Source of the DNA: Lentimicrobium saccharophilum | Lineage (GTDB): Bacteria; Bacteroidota; Bacteroidia; Bacteroidales; Lentimicrobiaceae | Length of the DNA: 64,000 bases | Direction of reading: 5' to 3' | Assembly: GCF_001192835.1 (NCBI RefSeq) | Contig: NZ_DF968182.1 | Coordinates: forward strand, 1,366,968 to 1,430,967 | In this document: positions 9,143 to 17,163 of the stretch, in pieces | How the letters are laid out: the number at the start of each line of letters is the position of its first letter | Numbering within the stretch: position 1 is the first letter of the stretch | Notes under the pieces: model-generated | Databases searched by the model: none | What the model was told of the DNA's origin: nothing | What the model saw: only the letters and a program-made list of their open reading frames with translations | Translations under genes and position numbers: made by a program

Positions 9143-9550
9143 TTATTCTTCGTTTTCAAACTTCAGCTGATGAATGGCGGGTTTTCCGTTCACCGTTTTA
9201 ATCAGGTAATAGGCTCTGAATACGGCGTTTCCGGATTTATACATGCCGATAGCATACTGAGAGCCGTCTTTTGACTGACCCTGATGGCTTTGCGTGTAAG
9301 AGGCAGGCGGATACTTTGTGAAAAAATTCCGCATGATAATTTCTGATTGCGCTTTACTGAATGTCCCTTCGGTGCCCGGCACACTCAGATCGATGGTTGC
9401 ATTGAAATGATTGCTCAGCTCCCTGGCATTGGCCGTACGAATGGATGCAGCCACTTTGGCAATCACATCCTGAGCCGGTACTAAAGCCGGAAGAAGCAAC
9501 ATTAAAATGCTGCATATTAATGTTATACGAATTTTTCCAATTAATTCCAT
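9143..9550 (-). CDS. DUF4783 secreted protein
   Basis: 135 residues; signal peptide about 1-26 ending VPAQD. The rest matches the DUF4783 pattern (NARELSNHFNATIDL, GTFSKAQSEIIMRNFF, YPPASYTQSHQG, IHQLKFE), an NTF2-like fold found in Bacteroidota. Its role is unknown; it is commonly encoded just before nadC, as here. The frame is open to 9640, but a complete promoter at 9628-9658 places the transcript start near 9621. AAAGGG directly precedes ATG 9550, so that start is chosen. Confidence 0.82.
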   Translation of the reverse strand: MELIGKIRITLICSILMLLLPALVPAQDVIAKVAASIRTANARELSNHFNATIDLSVPGTEGTFSKAQSEIIMRNFFTKYPPASYTQSHQGQSKDGSQYAIGMYKSGNAVFRAYYLIKTVNGKPAIHQLKFENEE

Positions 9551-9627
9551 CCCTTTAAATTTTAAGACAGCAGCAGTTAAAATAACCCGGTTGCCATTCA
9601 ATTTATAAAATTTATCAAAAACCGAAC

Positions 9628-9658
9628 CAAATGTAAACATAAATCCGGCGAAAACAAA
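9628..9658 (-). promoter_or_regulatory. Promoter of the DUF4783-nadC-brkB operon
   Basis: On the minus strand: TTTG (9658-9655), 19-nt spacer, TACATTTG (9635-9628). Both boxes and the spacing match the Bacteroidota primary sigma factor consensus. This decides the start of the DUF4783 gene. Confidence 0.7.
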
Positions 9659-9962
9659 TTGTTTACGCGCCCCTGTAATTCGGAATCTTTCAGGACACTT
9701 GTGAATACAGGGATTAATGTTTTCAAAATCCAGACCAAAACCAGTCCGGTTATGATGGAAAAAGGTGTTGATAAATTACAAATTGATTACAAAAGACTGA
9801 TTTACTGTTTATTAAAATTCCGGGCTCTTTCAGGACTGAGACGCCGGAATTATTTTTTGAGATTGCAGCACAATCAATACCAGCAAATCATGGCAGGTAC
9901 CGTTGCTGAAAAAGGATGAATGCCATTGAAATTTCAGATTCAGTAAAATAATTGAAAAAGGC

Positions 9963-9970
9963 TATTTTTG
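9963..9970 (+). promoter_or_regulatory. Promoter -7 box TATTTTTG before rlmH
   Basis: Exact TAnnTTTG match. The predicted start near 9977 leaves only about 8 nt before ATG 9985 and rules out the upstream TTG at 9952. The rest of the gap 9551-9984 shows no convincing gene. Confidence 0.5.
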
Positions 9971-9984
9971 CAATAAATTCAACG

Positions 9985-10458
9985 ATGCGCATCACCCTGC
10001 TTCAGACCGGAAAAACCGATGCTTCCTGGTTAACTACAGGAACCGGGGAATACACCGGAAGGCTGTCTCATTACATACGGTTTGATGTGATTGATATTAT
10101 ACCGCCAAAGAATTTCAGGCAACTGAATCCGCAACAACTGAAAGATGCTGAAGGTAAGCTGATGTTGAGGCATTTTGCCGGTGCCGACCAGATTGTTCTG
10201 CTGGATGAAAAGGGCAAATCCTATTCATCTGAAGATTTTGCAGCATGGATTCAGAAAATTATGAATGCAGGCACCCGCCACCTGATGTTTGTGATCGGGG
10301 GGGCCTATGGTTTCTCAGACGAAGTTTATGCGGCTGCAGACGCCCTGGTCTCCTTATCATCCATGACATTTTCTCACCAGATGGTACGTCTGTTTTTCAC
10401 GGAACAGCTGTACCGGGCTTTCACCATACTGAAAAACGAGCCATACCACAACTCCTGA
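9985..10458 (+). CDS. rlmH: 23S rRNA (pseudouridine-1915-N3)-methyltransferase
   Basis: 157 residues, the exact family length. SPOUT-class enzyme that methylates pseudouridine 1915 in helix 69 of 23S rRNA using SAM. Typical signatures: LLDEKGKSYSSEDFA, FVIGGAYGFSDEVY (the knot loop) and the C-terminal LSLSSMTFSHQMVRLFFTEQLYRA-type segment with EPYH near the end. Followed after 21 nt by rdgB on the same strand. Confidence 0.95.
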   Translation: MRITLLQTGKTDASWLTTGTGEYTGRLSHYIRFDVIDIIPPKNFRQLNPQQLKDAEGKLMLRHFAGADQIVLLDEKGKSYSSEDFAAWIQKIMNAGTRHLMFVIGGAYGFSDEVYAAADALVSLSSMTFSHQMVRLFFTEQLYRAFTILKNEPYHNS

Positions 10459-10479
10459 AATAATCCTTATCCCCGAAGC

Positions 10480-11052
10480 ATGAAATCACTGGTCTTTGCT
10501 ACCAACAACCGCCATAAACTTGAAGAGGTCAGTTCCATCCTCAGCGGCAAATATCATCTTGTAACCCTGAACGGCATCAACTGCCATGAAGATATCCCCG
10601 AAACCAGCGATACCATTGAAGGCAATGCCCTGATGAAAGCCAGATACGTGGTAGAACAATACGGTTACGATTGCTTTGCGGACGATACCGGGCTTGAGGT
10701 GGAAGCGCTCGACGGCCGGCCGGGAGTGTTCTCGGCCCGTTACGCAGGCGAAGGGTGCAGTTATGACGATAATGTCACCAAATTGCTGCACGAGTTAAAC
10801 GGACAAACCAACCGGAAAGCCCGCTTTAAAACGGTTATTGCGCTGATCATGGGAGGAAAAGTGCATTTGTTTGAAGGAGTGATCAACGGAAATATCATTC
10901 ATGAAAGAAGGGGCACTTCCGGATTCGGCTATGATCCTGTTTTTATCCCTCACGGATACGATCAAACCTTTGCGGAAATGCCCCCTGAACTGAAGAATAC
11001 GATCAGCCACCGGGCTTTGGCAGTAAATAAGCTGGCAGAATTTCTTAAATAA
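10480..11052 (+). CDS. rdgB: XTP/dITP diphosphatase (RdgB/HAM1)
   Basis: 190 residues. Hydrolyses non-canonical purine triphosphates (ITP, dITP, XTP) to keep them out of nucleic acids. Motifs: [12 protein letters not shown] at the N-terminus, [37 protein letters not shown], and the C-terminal GFGYDPVF and [10 protein letters not shown]. Converges with the GreA/Rnk-family gene after a 19-nt gap. Confidence 0.95.
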   Translation: MKSLVFATNNRHKLEEVSSILSGKYHLVTLNGINCHEDIPETSDTIEGNALMKARYVVEQYGYDCFADDTGLEVEALDGRPGVFSARYAGEGCSYDDNVTKLLHELNGQTNRKARFKTVIALIMGGKVHLFEGVINGNIIHERRGTSGFGYDPVFIPHGYDQTFAEMPPELKNTISHRALAVNKLAEFLK

Positions 11053-11071
11053 TAAACACCGCCGGCAACCC

Positions 11072-11482
11072 TTATAATTCCATATCACCTGAAGCTTCAG
11101 GCTGATAAATAATTTCCGATATCCTCAACTCGGCCTCTCCTGTTGGAACTTTCCATTTAACGGTATCCCCCTTGCGATATCCGAGCAGGGCCGTTGCAAC
11201 AGGCGCGAATACAGAAATTTTCTGCTGCCTGGAGTCTGCTTCATGCGGGTAAACGATCTGTATCTGCATGGATTTGTCACTGTTCAGGTAATCGAGTTTT
11301 ACGATAGAATGCATGGTAACTACATCCGGAGGCATTTTTTCGGGTGGCAGTATTTTGGCCCTGTCGAGTTCGGCCTGCAGGGGATTCAGATTGATGGGAG
11401 CATTGATGCCGCCGCTTCTTGCTTTGGCAATATGGCCGCGCAGACGCGCCATGTCAAGTGAACTGATGATGATTTCCTTCAT
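11072..11482 (-). CDS. GreA/GreB-family transcription factor, Rnk-like
   Basis: 136 residues. The C-terminal half is the GreA/GreB FKBP-like domain (SIVKLDYLNSD, IQIVYPHEAD, ISVFAPVATALLGYRKGDTVKWKVP). The N-terminus is short (about 45 residues), as in Rnk, rather than the long coiled coil of GreA, so transcript-cleavage activity is doubtful and an RNA-polymerase-binding or modulating role is likelier. The frame opens at a TTG (11491), but ATG 11482 is the natural start. The 5' leader (11483-11606) contains a short peptide ORF and a terminator, listed separately, suggesting attenuation of this gene. Confidence 0.85.
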   Translation of the reverse strand: MKEIIISSLDMARLRGHIAKARSGGINAPINLNPLQAELDRAKILPPEKMPPDVVTMHSIVKLDYLNSDKSMQIQIVYPHEADSRQQKISVFAPVATALLGYRKGDTVKWKVPTGEAELRISEIIYQPEASGDMEL

Positions 11483-11498
11483 GATTATCAAATGTTTT

Positions 11499-11527
11499 GA
11501 AAAAGAAAAAGCCGGGAGAGACCCGGC
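11499..11527 (-). terminator. Leader terminator/attenuator of the GreA/Rnk-family gene
   Basis: Minus strand: stem GCCGGG / CCCGGC (11527-11522 and 11516-11511) with a 5-nt loop, extended by two more pairs, then TTTTTCTTTTTC. It ends 17 nt before the ATG of the downstream gene. The segment at 11553-11545 can pair (8 of 9) with 11523-11515, which includes the loop and part of both arms, a possible antiterminator. Confidence 0.65.
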
Positions 11528-11552
11528 CTGTATAAATAGGGTAAGGTCTTTC

Positions 11553-11594
11553 CTAGTCGGTGGGTGTAAAATAAGAATGCAAGATGATCTGCAT
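11553..11594 (-). CDS. 13-residue leader peptide MQIILHSYFTPTD
   Basis: An ATG about 12 nt after the predicted transcription start opens a 13-codon frame ending in TAG. The last base of the TAG begins the antiterminator segment (GGAAAGACC), so a ribosome finishing the peptide would mask it and let the terminator form, while a stalled ribosome would not. No ribosome-binding site is obvious, as is common in this phylum. A regulatory role is inferred from the arrangement only. Confidence 0.45.
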   Translation of the reverse strand: MQIILHSYFTPTD

Positions 11595-11612
11595 ACCGGA
11601 AAATGTTTGCGT

Positions 11613-11643
11613 CAAAGATAGTAATAATCAGTGAACCAGGCAA
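11613..11643 (-). promoter_or_regulatory. Promoter of the GreA/Rnk-family leader
   Basis: Minus strand TTG (11643-11641), 20-nt spacer, TATCTTTG (11620-11613). A full consensus match. Predicted transcript start near 11606, giving a leader of about 124 nt. Confidence 0.7.
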
Positions 11644-11895
11644 TACAAGACAATACTTTTGACGTTTCAGTTATAAACCACTTTGTCTCCCGCGAGCCTC
11701 AATCCTATCGTTAAATAATTGACCATTAGCTATTTAAGATAAATCCAAAATATATAACAGATACGGCAAGTTGCTAATGCAAGCAGTCCATTCGCCGGAG
11801 GCAGAAGTTAAATATTTCCGATACCACTGGAAATCCTGAAATTTCAGGATAATAAACCAGGCAGCAAGCTGAAAATCCGGGTCATGTTATAAAAC

Positions 11896-11930
11896 ACAAG
11901 GGTGGACCCGTTACTGCAGTCCACCCTTGT
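11896..11930 (-). terminator. Terminator of the PQQ-repeat protein gene
   Basis: A perfect 12-bp stem (ACAAGGGTGGAC / GTCCACCCTTGT) with an 11-nt loop, followed on the minus strand by GTTTTATAAC. It lies 20 nt after the stop codon at 11951. The region 11644-11895 shows nothing else recognisable. Confidence 0.75.
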
Positions 11931-11950
11931 ATTATTGTATGCCTGATCAA

Positions 11951-13606
11951 TTACTTACCGGTTCGCACTTTGCTGACCGTTTTATTCTCATATACATAAA
12001 CATATTCACCTTCGGTTGTGAGCGAAGTGGTTGCTCCCTTGCGTGCCTTAAACTCAAGGTACTTACATGTATTCAGATCAAATGCGGCAATATCGGCACC
12101 TTCGGTCTTCATAATCACAATGTTGTCGAACCGGTCTTCGAGCAGGGATGTTTTATATTTTCCGTTTGCCACCAGGTCGCCATTGCTCATTTTGAAGGTT
12201 GACACTCCTTTTTCGCCGATTACGGCCACCATATCTTTATACGGGAAAATCATCTGGGCGTTGCCGACACCGCCTTTAGCCACAGGAACCTCGTACAACT
12301 CCTTGCCGGTATTGATATCCATTGAATACAAAGCTTTTCCGCTTGAAACGATCACATTGCCGCCTGCTTCTATCATGTTGGTGATGCCTTTGCGGAACCG
12401 CTCGGAATCCCACACCAGCGAACCGTCGCTGGTGTTGAATGCCTGAACCCCGTTGGGTTTAACATTGGGATACCAGATCTTCCATTCTTCATAAACCGAA
12501 ACAGAGCCATCGGCGTTCTGTGTCCTCCGGTAAATATAAGCCTGAGCTTCAACATTTCCGCCAATCTGAAGTACTATTTTATCTCCCATGATATACATAT
12601 TCGGAATTGCCCGCGCTTCTTTAATTTCAGGAGAGGTCCACAACAGTTTACCTGAGTTGGCGTCATACTTCTTAATATATTGACTCCTCCGGTTCGACAT
12701 ATCCAGCACATAAAGGTCATCGCCAACCCTCACCGGATCAGCCACCGCACCATAAACGCCAAATTTTTTGGCATTTGCCGGCCGTTTGCCCAATCCGTCA
12801 GGGGTGTAATCGAATGCCGCAGACCATAAGCTGGCACCGGTTTTCAAGTCATACACCTGATAACCGTTCATCATAAGCATTACTTTATCCCCGTCAATAA
12901 AAAGATCATATAAAAACTCACGGGATATTACCTTTCGCTCAGCCCTTCCAATATAAGTATTCTCCCAAATGATATCACCATTCCGGATATTGATTTTCGC
13001 TATCTGATTTTTAAATCCCGTGAACAGGGCGCCCAGTGAGCTCGGCACAAAGTTGACCATTACCATATATCCGTCAGTCGTAATGGCATACTTGCCCACC
13101 ACACCTTTGAACTTTGTGGTCGACCACCGCTCCTCTCCTGTCCTTGCCCGGATAAATACAAGTTCCTTCTTGAGAGAAATTGCAAAGCTTTGTTCCTCCG
13201 GAATGTACACTACATTCTCTTCATCAACATCCTGGTATTTATCTGTTGACCACAGAAAATTACCACTTTCCATCTCTACAACAGCCAGCACATCTTTTCC
13301 CATTTTACGGTCAAAAAGAAAGATGACATCAGACTCCCAGAAAGGGATAAGGTCATCAATTTTGCTCAGTTTCGGGGCAAGTTCTTTGAATTTTTTATTC
13401 CATTTAGGTTTCCCGGTTTTGTTGTCAAAAACTGTAATCTCCTTGTCGGAGGCAGCATAGCTGAAACCACGCTCCTCGGTTCCGGTACCTGTATGAACAA
13501 TCTTGTGATCCATGCGCGATTCCCATACCAGCGGCATGTCGTCCTGGGCTTTTGCCGAAATTAATCCTGCATATAAAGCAATCGGTAACAGAAAGTGTTT
13601 TTTCAT
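11951..13606 (-). CDS. Secreted PQQ-repeat beta-propeller protein
   Basis: 551 residues; signal peptide about 1-20 (ISAKAQ). Successive PQQ-like/YVTN-type blades: ITVFDNKTGKPKWNKKF, ESGNFLWSTDKY, ARTGEERWSTTKF, RNGDIIWENTY, LKTGASLWSAAF, SGKLLWTSPEI, TSDGSLVWDSERF and DINTGKELYEVPV. These build an eight-bladed-like propeller. No catalytic residues of PQQ dehydrogenases are seen, so a periplasmic or outer-membrane scaffold role, as in BamB-like proteins, is possible but unproved. Probably co-transcribed with the 120-residue secreted protein upstream (23-nt gap). Confidence 0.78.
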   Translation of the reverse strand: MKKHFLLPIALYAGLISAKAQDDMPLVWESRMDHKIVHTGTGTEERGFSYAASDKEITVFDNKTGKPKWNKKFKELAPKLSKIDDLIPFWESDVIFLFDRKMGKDVLAVVEMESGNFLWSTDKYQDVDEENVVYIPEEQSFAISLKKELVFIRARTGEERWSTTKFKGVVGKYAITTDGYMVMVNFVPSSLGALFTGFKNQIAKINIRNGDIIWENTYIGRAERKVISREFLYDLFIDGDKVMLMMNGYQVYDLKTGASLWSAAFDYTPDGLGKRPANAKKFGVYGAVADPVRVGDDLYVLDMSNRRSQYIKKYDANSGKLLWTSPEIKEARAIPNMYIMGDKIVLQIGGNVEAQAYIYRRTQNADGSVSVYEEWKIWYPNVKPNGVQAFNTSDGSLVWDSERFRKGITNMIEAGGNVIVSSGKALYSMDINTGKELYEVPVAKGGVGNAQMIFPYKDMVAVIGEKGVSTFKMSNGDLVANGKYKTSLLEDRFDNIVIMKTEGADIAAFDLNTCKYLEFKARKGATTSLTTEGEYVYVYENKTVSKVRTGK

Positions 13607-13629
13607 AAAACTGAAGTGTTTGGTGTTGA

Positions 13630-13992
13630 TTAAAACTTGAATGTATACTGGAATTTATAGCTTTTTCCTTTGGGTACCCTGAATCCGAACCGGTAACGTT
13701 TTACAATGTCTTTCAGGCGGTTTTGCATGGCAATGTGGTTTGCACCTTCGTTCACCACAAATACAGTTGCCACTTCACCCTTTTCGCGCAGGGTTATATC
13801 AAATACATATGTTCCGCTGAGGTTACTTTCACTGATTTCCCTGAAAAAAGCCGATCCGGGTGCTGATGAGACAGAATCTAGTTCTGCAATGGCTTTTCCG
13901 ATGATTTCATCCTTTATCTGGTAAAAGGGCTTTTTCTGCCCCGAGGCATAGAGTACCGGCAACAAAAGGCACAAAACAAGCAGTCTTTTCAT
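13630..13992 (-). CDS. Small secreted protein, TonB-C-like end
   Basis: 120 residues; signal peptide about 1-18 (VLYASGQ). The C-terminal part (GTYVFDITLREKGEVATVFVV ... FRVPKGKSYKFQYTFKF) resembles the beta-strand pattern of TonB C-terminal or energy-transducer domains, but no proline-rich linker or membrane anchor is present. Function unknown. Directly upstream of the PQQ-repeat gene and likely in the same transcript. Confidence 0.6.
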   Translation of the reverse strand: MKRLLVLCLLLPVLYASGQKKPFYQIKDEIIGKAIAELDSVSSAPGSAFFREISESNLSGTYVFDITLREKGEVATVFVVNEGANHIAMQNRLKDIVKRYRFGFRVPKGKSYKFQYTFKF

Positions 13993-14094
13993 GAATATTC
14001 AGATTATTGTTAAAAAAACAAGACTTAAATTGGCAGGTTCATCAATCTGACAGTGTTGTATTTCATCATTTAGTTCCTGTATCTATAATTCCAG

Positions 14095-14243
14095 TTAATC
14101 CTGAGGAATGTTCCACAGCAGCAACTGATTGCCGAAAGTCGCCAGAATGGCCTTGTCTCCCGGCAGGAACTCAAAGAAGACCCTTCCATCGGATGGAAAG
14201 TCCAGCTTACTTATTCCTTCCAACACCCTAGAGCCCATTTCAA
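14095..14243 (-). pseudogene. 3' fragment of the IS-interrupted beta-propeller gene
   Basis: After the IS, the minus strand resumes in the same frame as the 5' part: 47 codons, reading for example FFEFLPGDKAILATFG and LLLWNIPQD, ending in TAA at 14095-14097. This completes the last blade of the propeller. It cannot be translated as part of the protein because the IS separates it from the start. 14240-14243 is the target duplication copy. Confidence 0.88.
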
Positions 14244-15812
14244 ACCGTAACTTTTCAACAATACGTAATATTTATTAACAAAAGGCCTGATTTGCTTGAC
14301 ATTTCAGGTTTTTTAGTGTTACTTTGATATTACGTAAATACGTTACATTATGGTTTTACATCCAGAGTGGGCAACCCGCCACAAACGTAAAGGAACTGAG
14401 CTTAGACTGCTCAACGGTCATTACTACCTCTATGAGGTTAGCAGTAAATGGAACCCGGAGAAAAAGAGACCCCAAAAGATTACTGGAAAACTCCTGGGAA
14501 AGATTACTGAGGAAGACGGTTTTGTTATGTCCGATAAAGACCGGCTTCGAACAAAAGAACCCATGATTTCTCACCTCTCGGTTAAGGAATATGGAGTTAC
14601 TCATTTTATTACAGAGATATTGGAGCAATATCCAAAACTTCTGCAAAAACACTTCCCCTTACATTGGCAAACGATCATGGCTCTTGCCTATGGCCGGATA
14701 CTTCACCAGGCGCCATTAAAAAACATGGCATTTCATTTTCAACACAGCTTTTTATCCGAGCTATATACAGATACAACTCTGTCAGCCAAAGAACTTGGAT
14801 GGGTTTTGCGTGAACTTGGCAATAGCCGAAGCGATATTGTGGCGTTTTTCAGAGAATTTAGCAAAGCCAACGACTGTATTCTGTTTGATGGCACCGACAT
14901 TAATTCGTGCTCGGAAAAGATTGGCATAAATAAGAATGGAAAGAGCAAAAAAGGGACTTACGACAAACTTATCAACCTGATGTTTGTCTTCTCAGTTGGA
15001 CAGCAGTTGCCAATATATTACCGGATCACACCAGGAAACATAAAAGATGTGAAGTCCTTCAAACTCTGCCTGAAGGAGAGTGGGGTAAAAGATGCCGTGA
15101 TAATTGCTGATAAAGGGTTTTATTCCGAGAACAACGTTAATCAGTTGTATGGCGAAGGGCTAAAATTTATAATCCCCCTCAAACGTGATAGTTTGCGGAT
15201 TGATTATTCAAAGATCAAGCAGACAGATAAACAGATTTTTGACAACTATTTCAAATTCGAAGACAGGTTTATCTGGCATTACACCATTCAATCAGGGCAA
15301 TTCAATACAGTTGTTTATTTGGATCCGGAGTTGAAAACGAGAGAAGAACGTGATTTTCTTGACCGCATAGAAACATGCCCTAAAAAATTTACCATTGAGA
15401 AATTCCATCAAAAACAACACACTTTTGGTACCATCTCCTTACTGAACAACCTGGAGAAAACCCCTAAAGAAATTTATGAAGACTATAAGAGCCGCGACCA
15501 AATCGAACTGATGATAGATACGTTGAAAAATGTTGTCGAAGCAGATAGAAGTTATATGCAGGACGAGCAAGCCCTTGAAGGCTGGATGTTTATCAACTAC
15601 ATCAGTTTGCACTGGTACTACAAGTTATTCCACCTGCTCATCAAGAACAATCTCAACAAAGTGTATTCCCCGGCTGACTTTCTGAAAATACTAACCGAAG
15701 TGCGCAAAGTAAAAATCAACGAATCGTGGCATAATGCCGAGATCACACGGAAAACCGCTGACCTGATCGGAAAAATTGGTGTGCATATTACGTAACTAAG
15801 AAAAGTTACGGT
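14244..15812 (+). mobile_element. Complete IS4-superfamily insertion sequence, 1569 bp
   Basis: Terminal inverted repeats of 28 bp: 14244-14271 and 15785-15812, sharing ACCGTAACTTTTC, five variable bases, then TACGTAATAT. Flanked by a direct repeat TCAA (14240-14243 and 15813-15816). Removing the element and one TCAA restores an intact reading frame, which fixes the borders to the base. One transposase gene fills it. Additional TACGTA boxes at 14331-14336 and a TACGTT at 14339-14344 lie before the transposase start and may be binding sites. Confidence 0.92.
14350..15795 (+). CDS. IS4-superfamily DDE transposase (IS1634-like)
   Basis: 481 residues. Catalytic triad visible: D180 in LFDGTDINSC, D254 in VIIADKGFY and E386 in the IS4 hallmark Y-(2)-R-(3)-E-(6)-K (Y379, R382, E386, K393). 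The frame is intact, so the element may still be mobile. Its stop codon lies inside the right inverted repeat. The nearest named group from the N-terminal layout seems to be IS1634, but the 4-bp target duplication is shorter than usual for that group, so the subgroup is uncertain. Confidence 0.9.
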   Translation: MVLHPEWATRHKRKGTELRLLNGHYYLYEVSSKWNPEKKRPQKITGKLLGKITEEDGFVMSDKDRLRTKEPMISHLSVKEYGVTHFITEILEQYPKLLQKHFPLHWQTIMALAYGRILHQAPLKNMAFHFQHSFLSELYTDTTLSAKELGWVLRELGNSRSDIVAFFREFSKANDCILFDGTDINSCSEKIGINKNGKSKKGTYDKLINLMFVFSVGQQLPIYYRITPGNIKDVKSFKLCLKESGVKDAVIIADKGFYSENNVNQLYGEGLKFIIPLKRDSLRIDYSKIKQTDKQIFDNYFKFEDRFIWHYTIQSGQFNTVVYLDPELKTREERDFLDRIETCPKKFTIEKFHQKQHTFGTISLLNNLEKTPKEIYEDYKSRDQIELMIDTLKNVVEADRSYMQDEQALEGWMFINYISLHWYYKLFHLLIKNNLNKVYSPADFLKILTEVRKVKINESWHNAEITRKTADLIGKIGVHIT

Positions 15813-16822
15813 TCAAACCTGTGCAACACCTGTCCGGTTACGGCATCATCGATGCGGAGTTCAGGAAATTTGCCCCAGCTTACCACGCCCATGTATTTCC
15901 CTTCATGACTTTTGCGAAAAGCCGGTTCATAATTCGAATTGGACGGGAAAACTGTACGGGTACTTTTAAAATTCACAGCATCGATCACACTGATAAAATT
16001 TTGCCGGCCGCTGGCAGCTGTGGCTGCTTTGGTATACGGAATACTCAGGCAATAAAGTTCCCTCCCGTCGGCCGACCACTCCAGCCGGTATACATTATCA
16101 TAATATTCATTTACAGTAGCGACAAACGTGAAATCGGAAGCATTGTACACAGAAATAAGTTGCTTGAATTTAAGATTAAATTTCAGCGCTTTAGGGTTCT
16201 TCCTGAACTGGGGGTCGTTTTTAAGATATGCTTCCGCCGGCCGGTGCGACACAGCTATATATCTCCCATCAGGACTGATTTCCAAGCTATTGGTTGCATC
16301 CTTAATGGTTCTCCTTTCCACAATTCTTCCCGTGCTGAGCTCATAAAATTCCAGAACATCATTGGCGAGGGCAACCGCAAGTCGTTCATCAGGTGTGATC
16401 TTTACATCATGATATTTCTCAAGCCGCAATACCCGTTCACCGCTTGCAGCGTCAATCACCTCAAAATTCACCTCACGGTCACGATTCGGTGAGAAATCCA
16501 GATAATATAACTGCTGAAGCAAAAGATACCTGCCATTTGAAGACCAGTTCACCCTGGCTCCGGCATACCAGTTACCTACATCAAACTGCCTGATTATCGA
16601 GCGATTGCGAAAGTCATAAATATACAACGGAAACCCTTGTGTACATGCAATGGCCAGCAACCGCTGATCAGGCGACATGGCCAGGCCCGAATGAATGAAC
16701 CGGTTATCCGAAACTTTGAACTTTTCGTAATCCGCGTTGATATGCTGGGCTGACGCTTCAGCCAAAGCTATGGCCAATAGCAAAAACAGTCCGGTACGTA
16801 TGTAGGGTAAAGTATATCGCAT
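15806..16822 (-). pseudogene. WD40-like secreted beta-propeller protein, 5' part, truncated by the IS
   Basis: 338 codons as it stands: signal peptide about 1-27 (ends EASAQ), then propeller blades (LAMSPDQRLLAIACTQG, VNWSSNGRYLLLQQ, KITPDERLAVALAND, LEISPDGRYIAVSHR, LEWSADGRELYCLS). The last genuine codon is GAA at the IS junction; the final proline and stop come from the IS. The intact gene would have had 384 codons. The true start is ATG 16822 rather than TTG 16846, because a TAACTTTG box at 16853-16860 predicts a transcript start near 16846. Loss of the last blade strand probably destabilises the protein. Confidence 0.85.
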
Positions 16823-17063
16823 AAATTGACTTAATTCAACGGCCAATTATAACAAAGTTAAATGCTTTGAGTTTCTTCCGGCATTACGATCGTTCTGGGT
16901 TTAATTAGCCCAATAATAAGTTATGAAGGTAATGCAGCCGGAAGGTCGTAAAACACACAAATACATACATTTGATTTACAGAGTTTTAATAAAATTATTG
17001 CGGGTCCGTAATGATTAAATTCGGATTGAAGTTTTCGGTTTGAAGAAAAACAGTACAAAAAAA

Positions 17064-17103
17064 ATCCGTAGTGTTCGGTAATAAAATACCTAACAATACG
17101 GAT
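17064..17103 (-). terminator. Terminator of the TonB-dependent receptor gene
   Basis: A 40-nt hairpin: outer arms ATCCGTA / TACGGAT and inner arms GTTcGGTA / TACCtAAC with one mismatch, followed on the minus strand by eight Ts. It ends the receptor transcript about 60 nt after its stop codon. The remaining gap up to the propeller gene holds only that gene's promoter. Confidence 0.65.
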
Positions 17104-17163
17104 ATGAAGGTTACAAAGGGCAGGATCAGTGGACTCTCCCTGCAGGCTGTAATCTGAAATTGC

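Noticed and set aside
9659-9919. 86-residue plus-strand ORF
   Set aside because: No recognisable domain or ribosome-binding site; lies in a promoter-containing gap.
14007-14231. 74-residue plus-strand ORF beside the IS
   Set aside because: It is antisense to the 3' fragment of the interrupted propeller gene, which reads as genuine protein.
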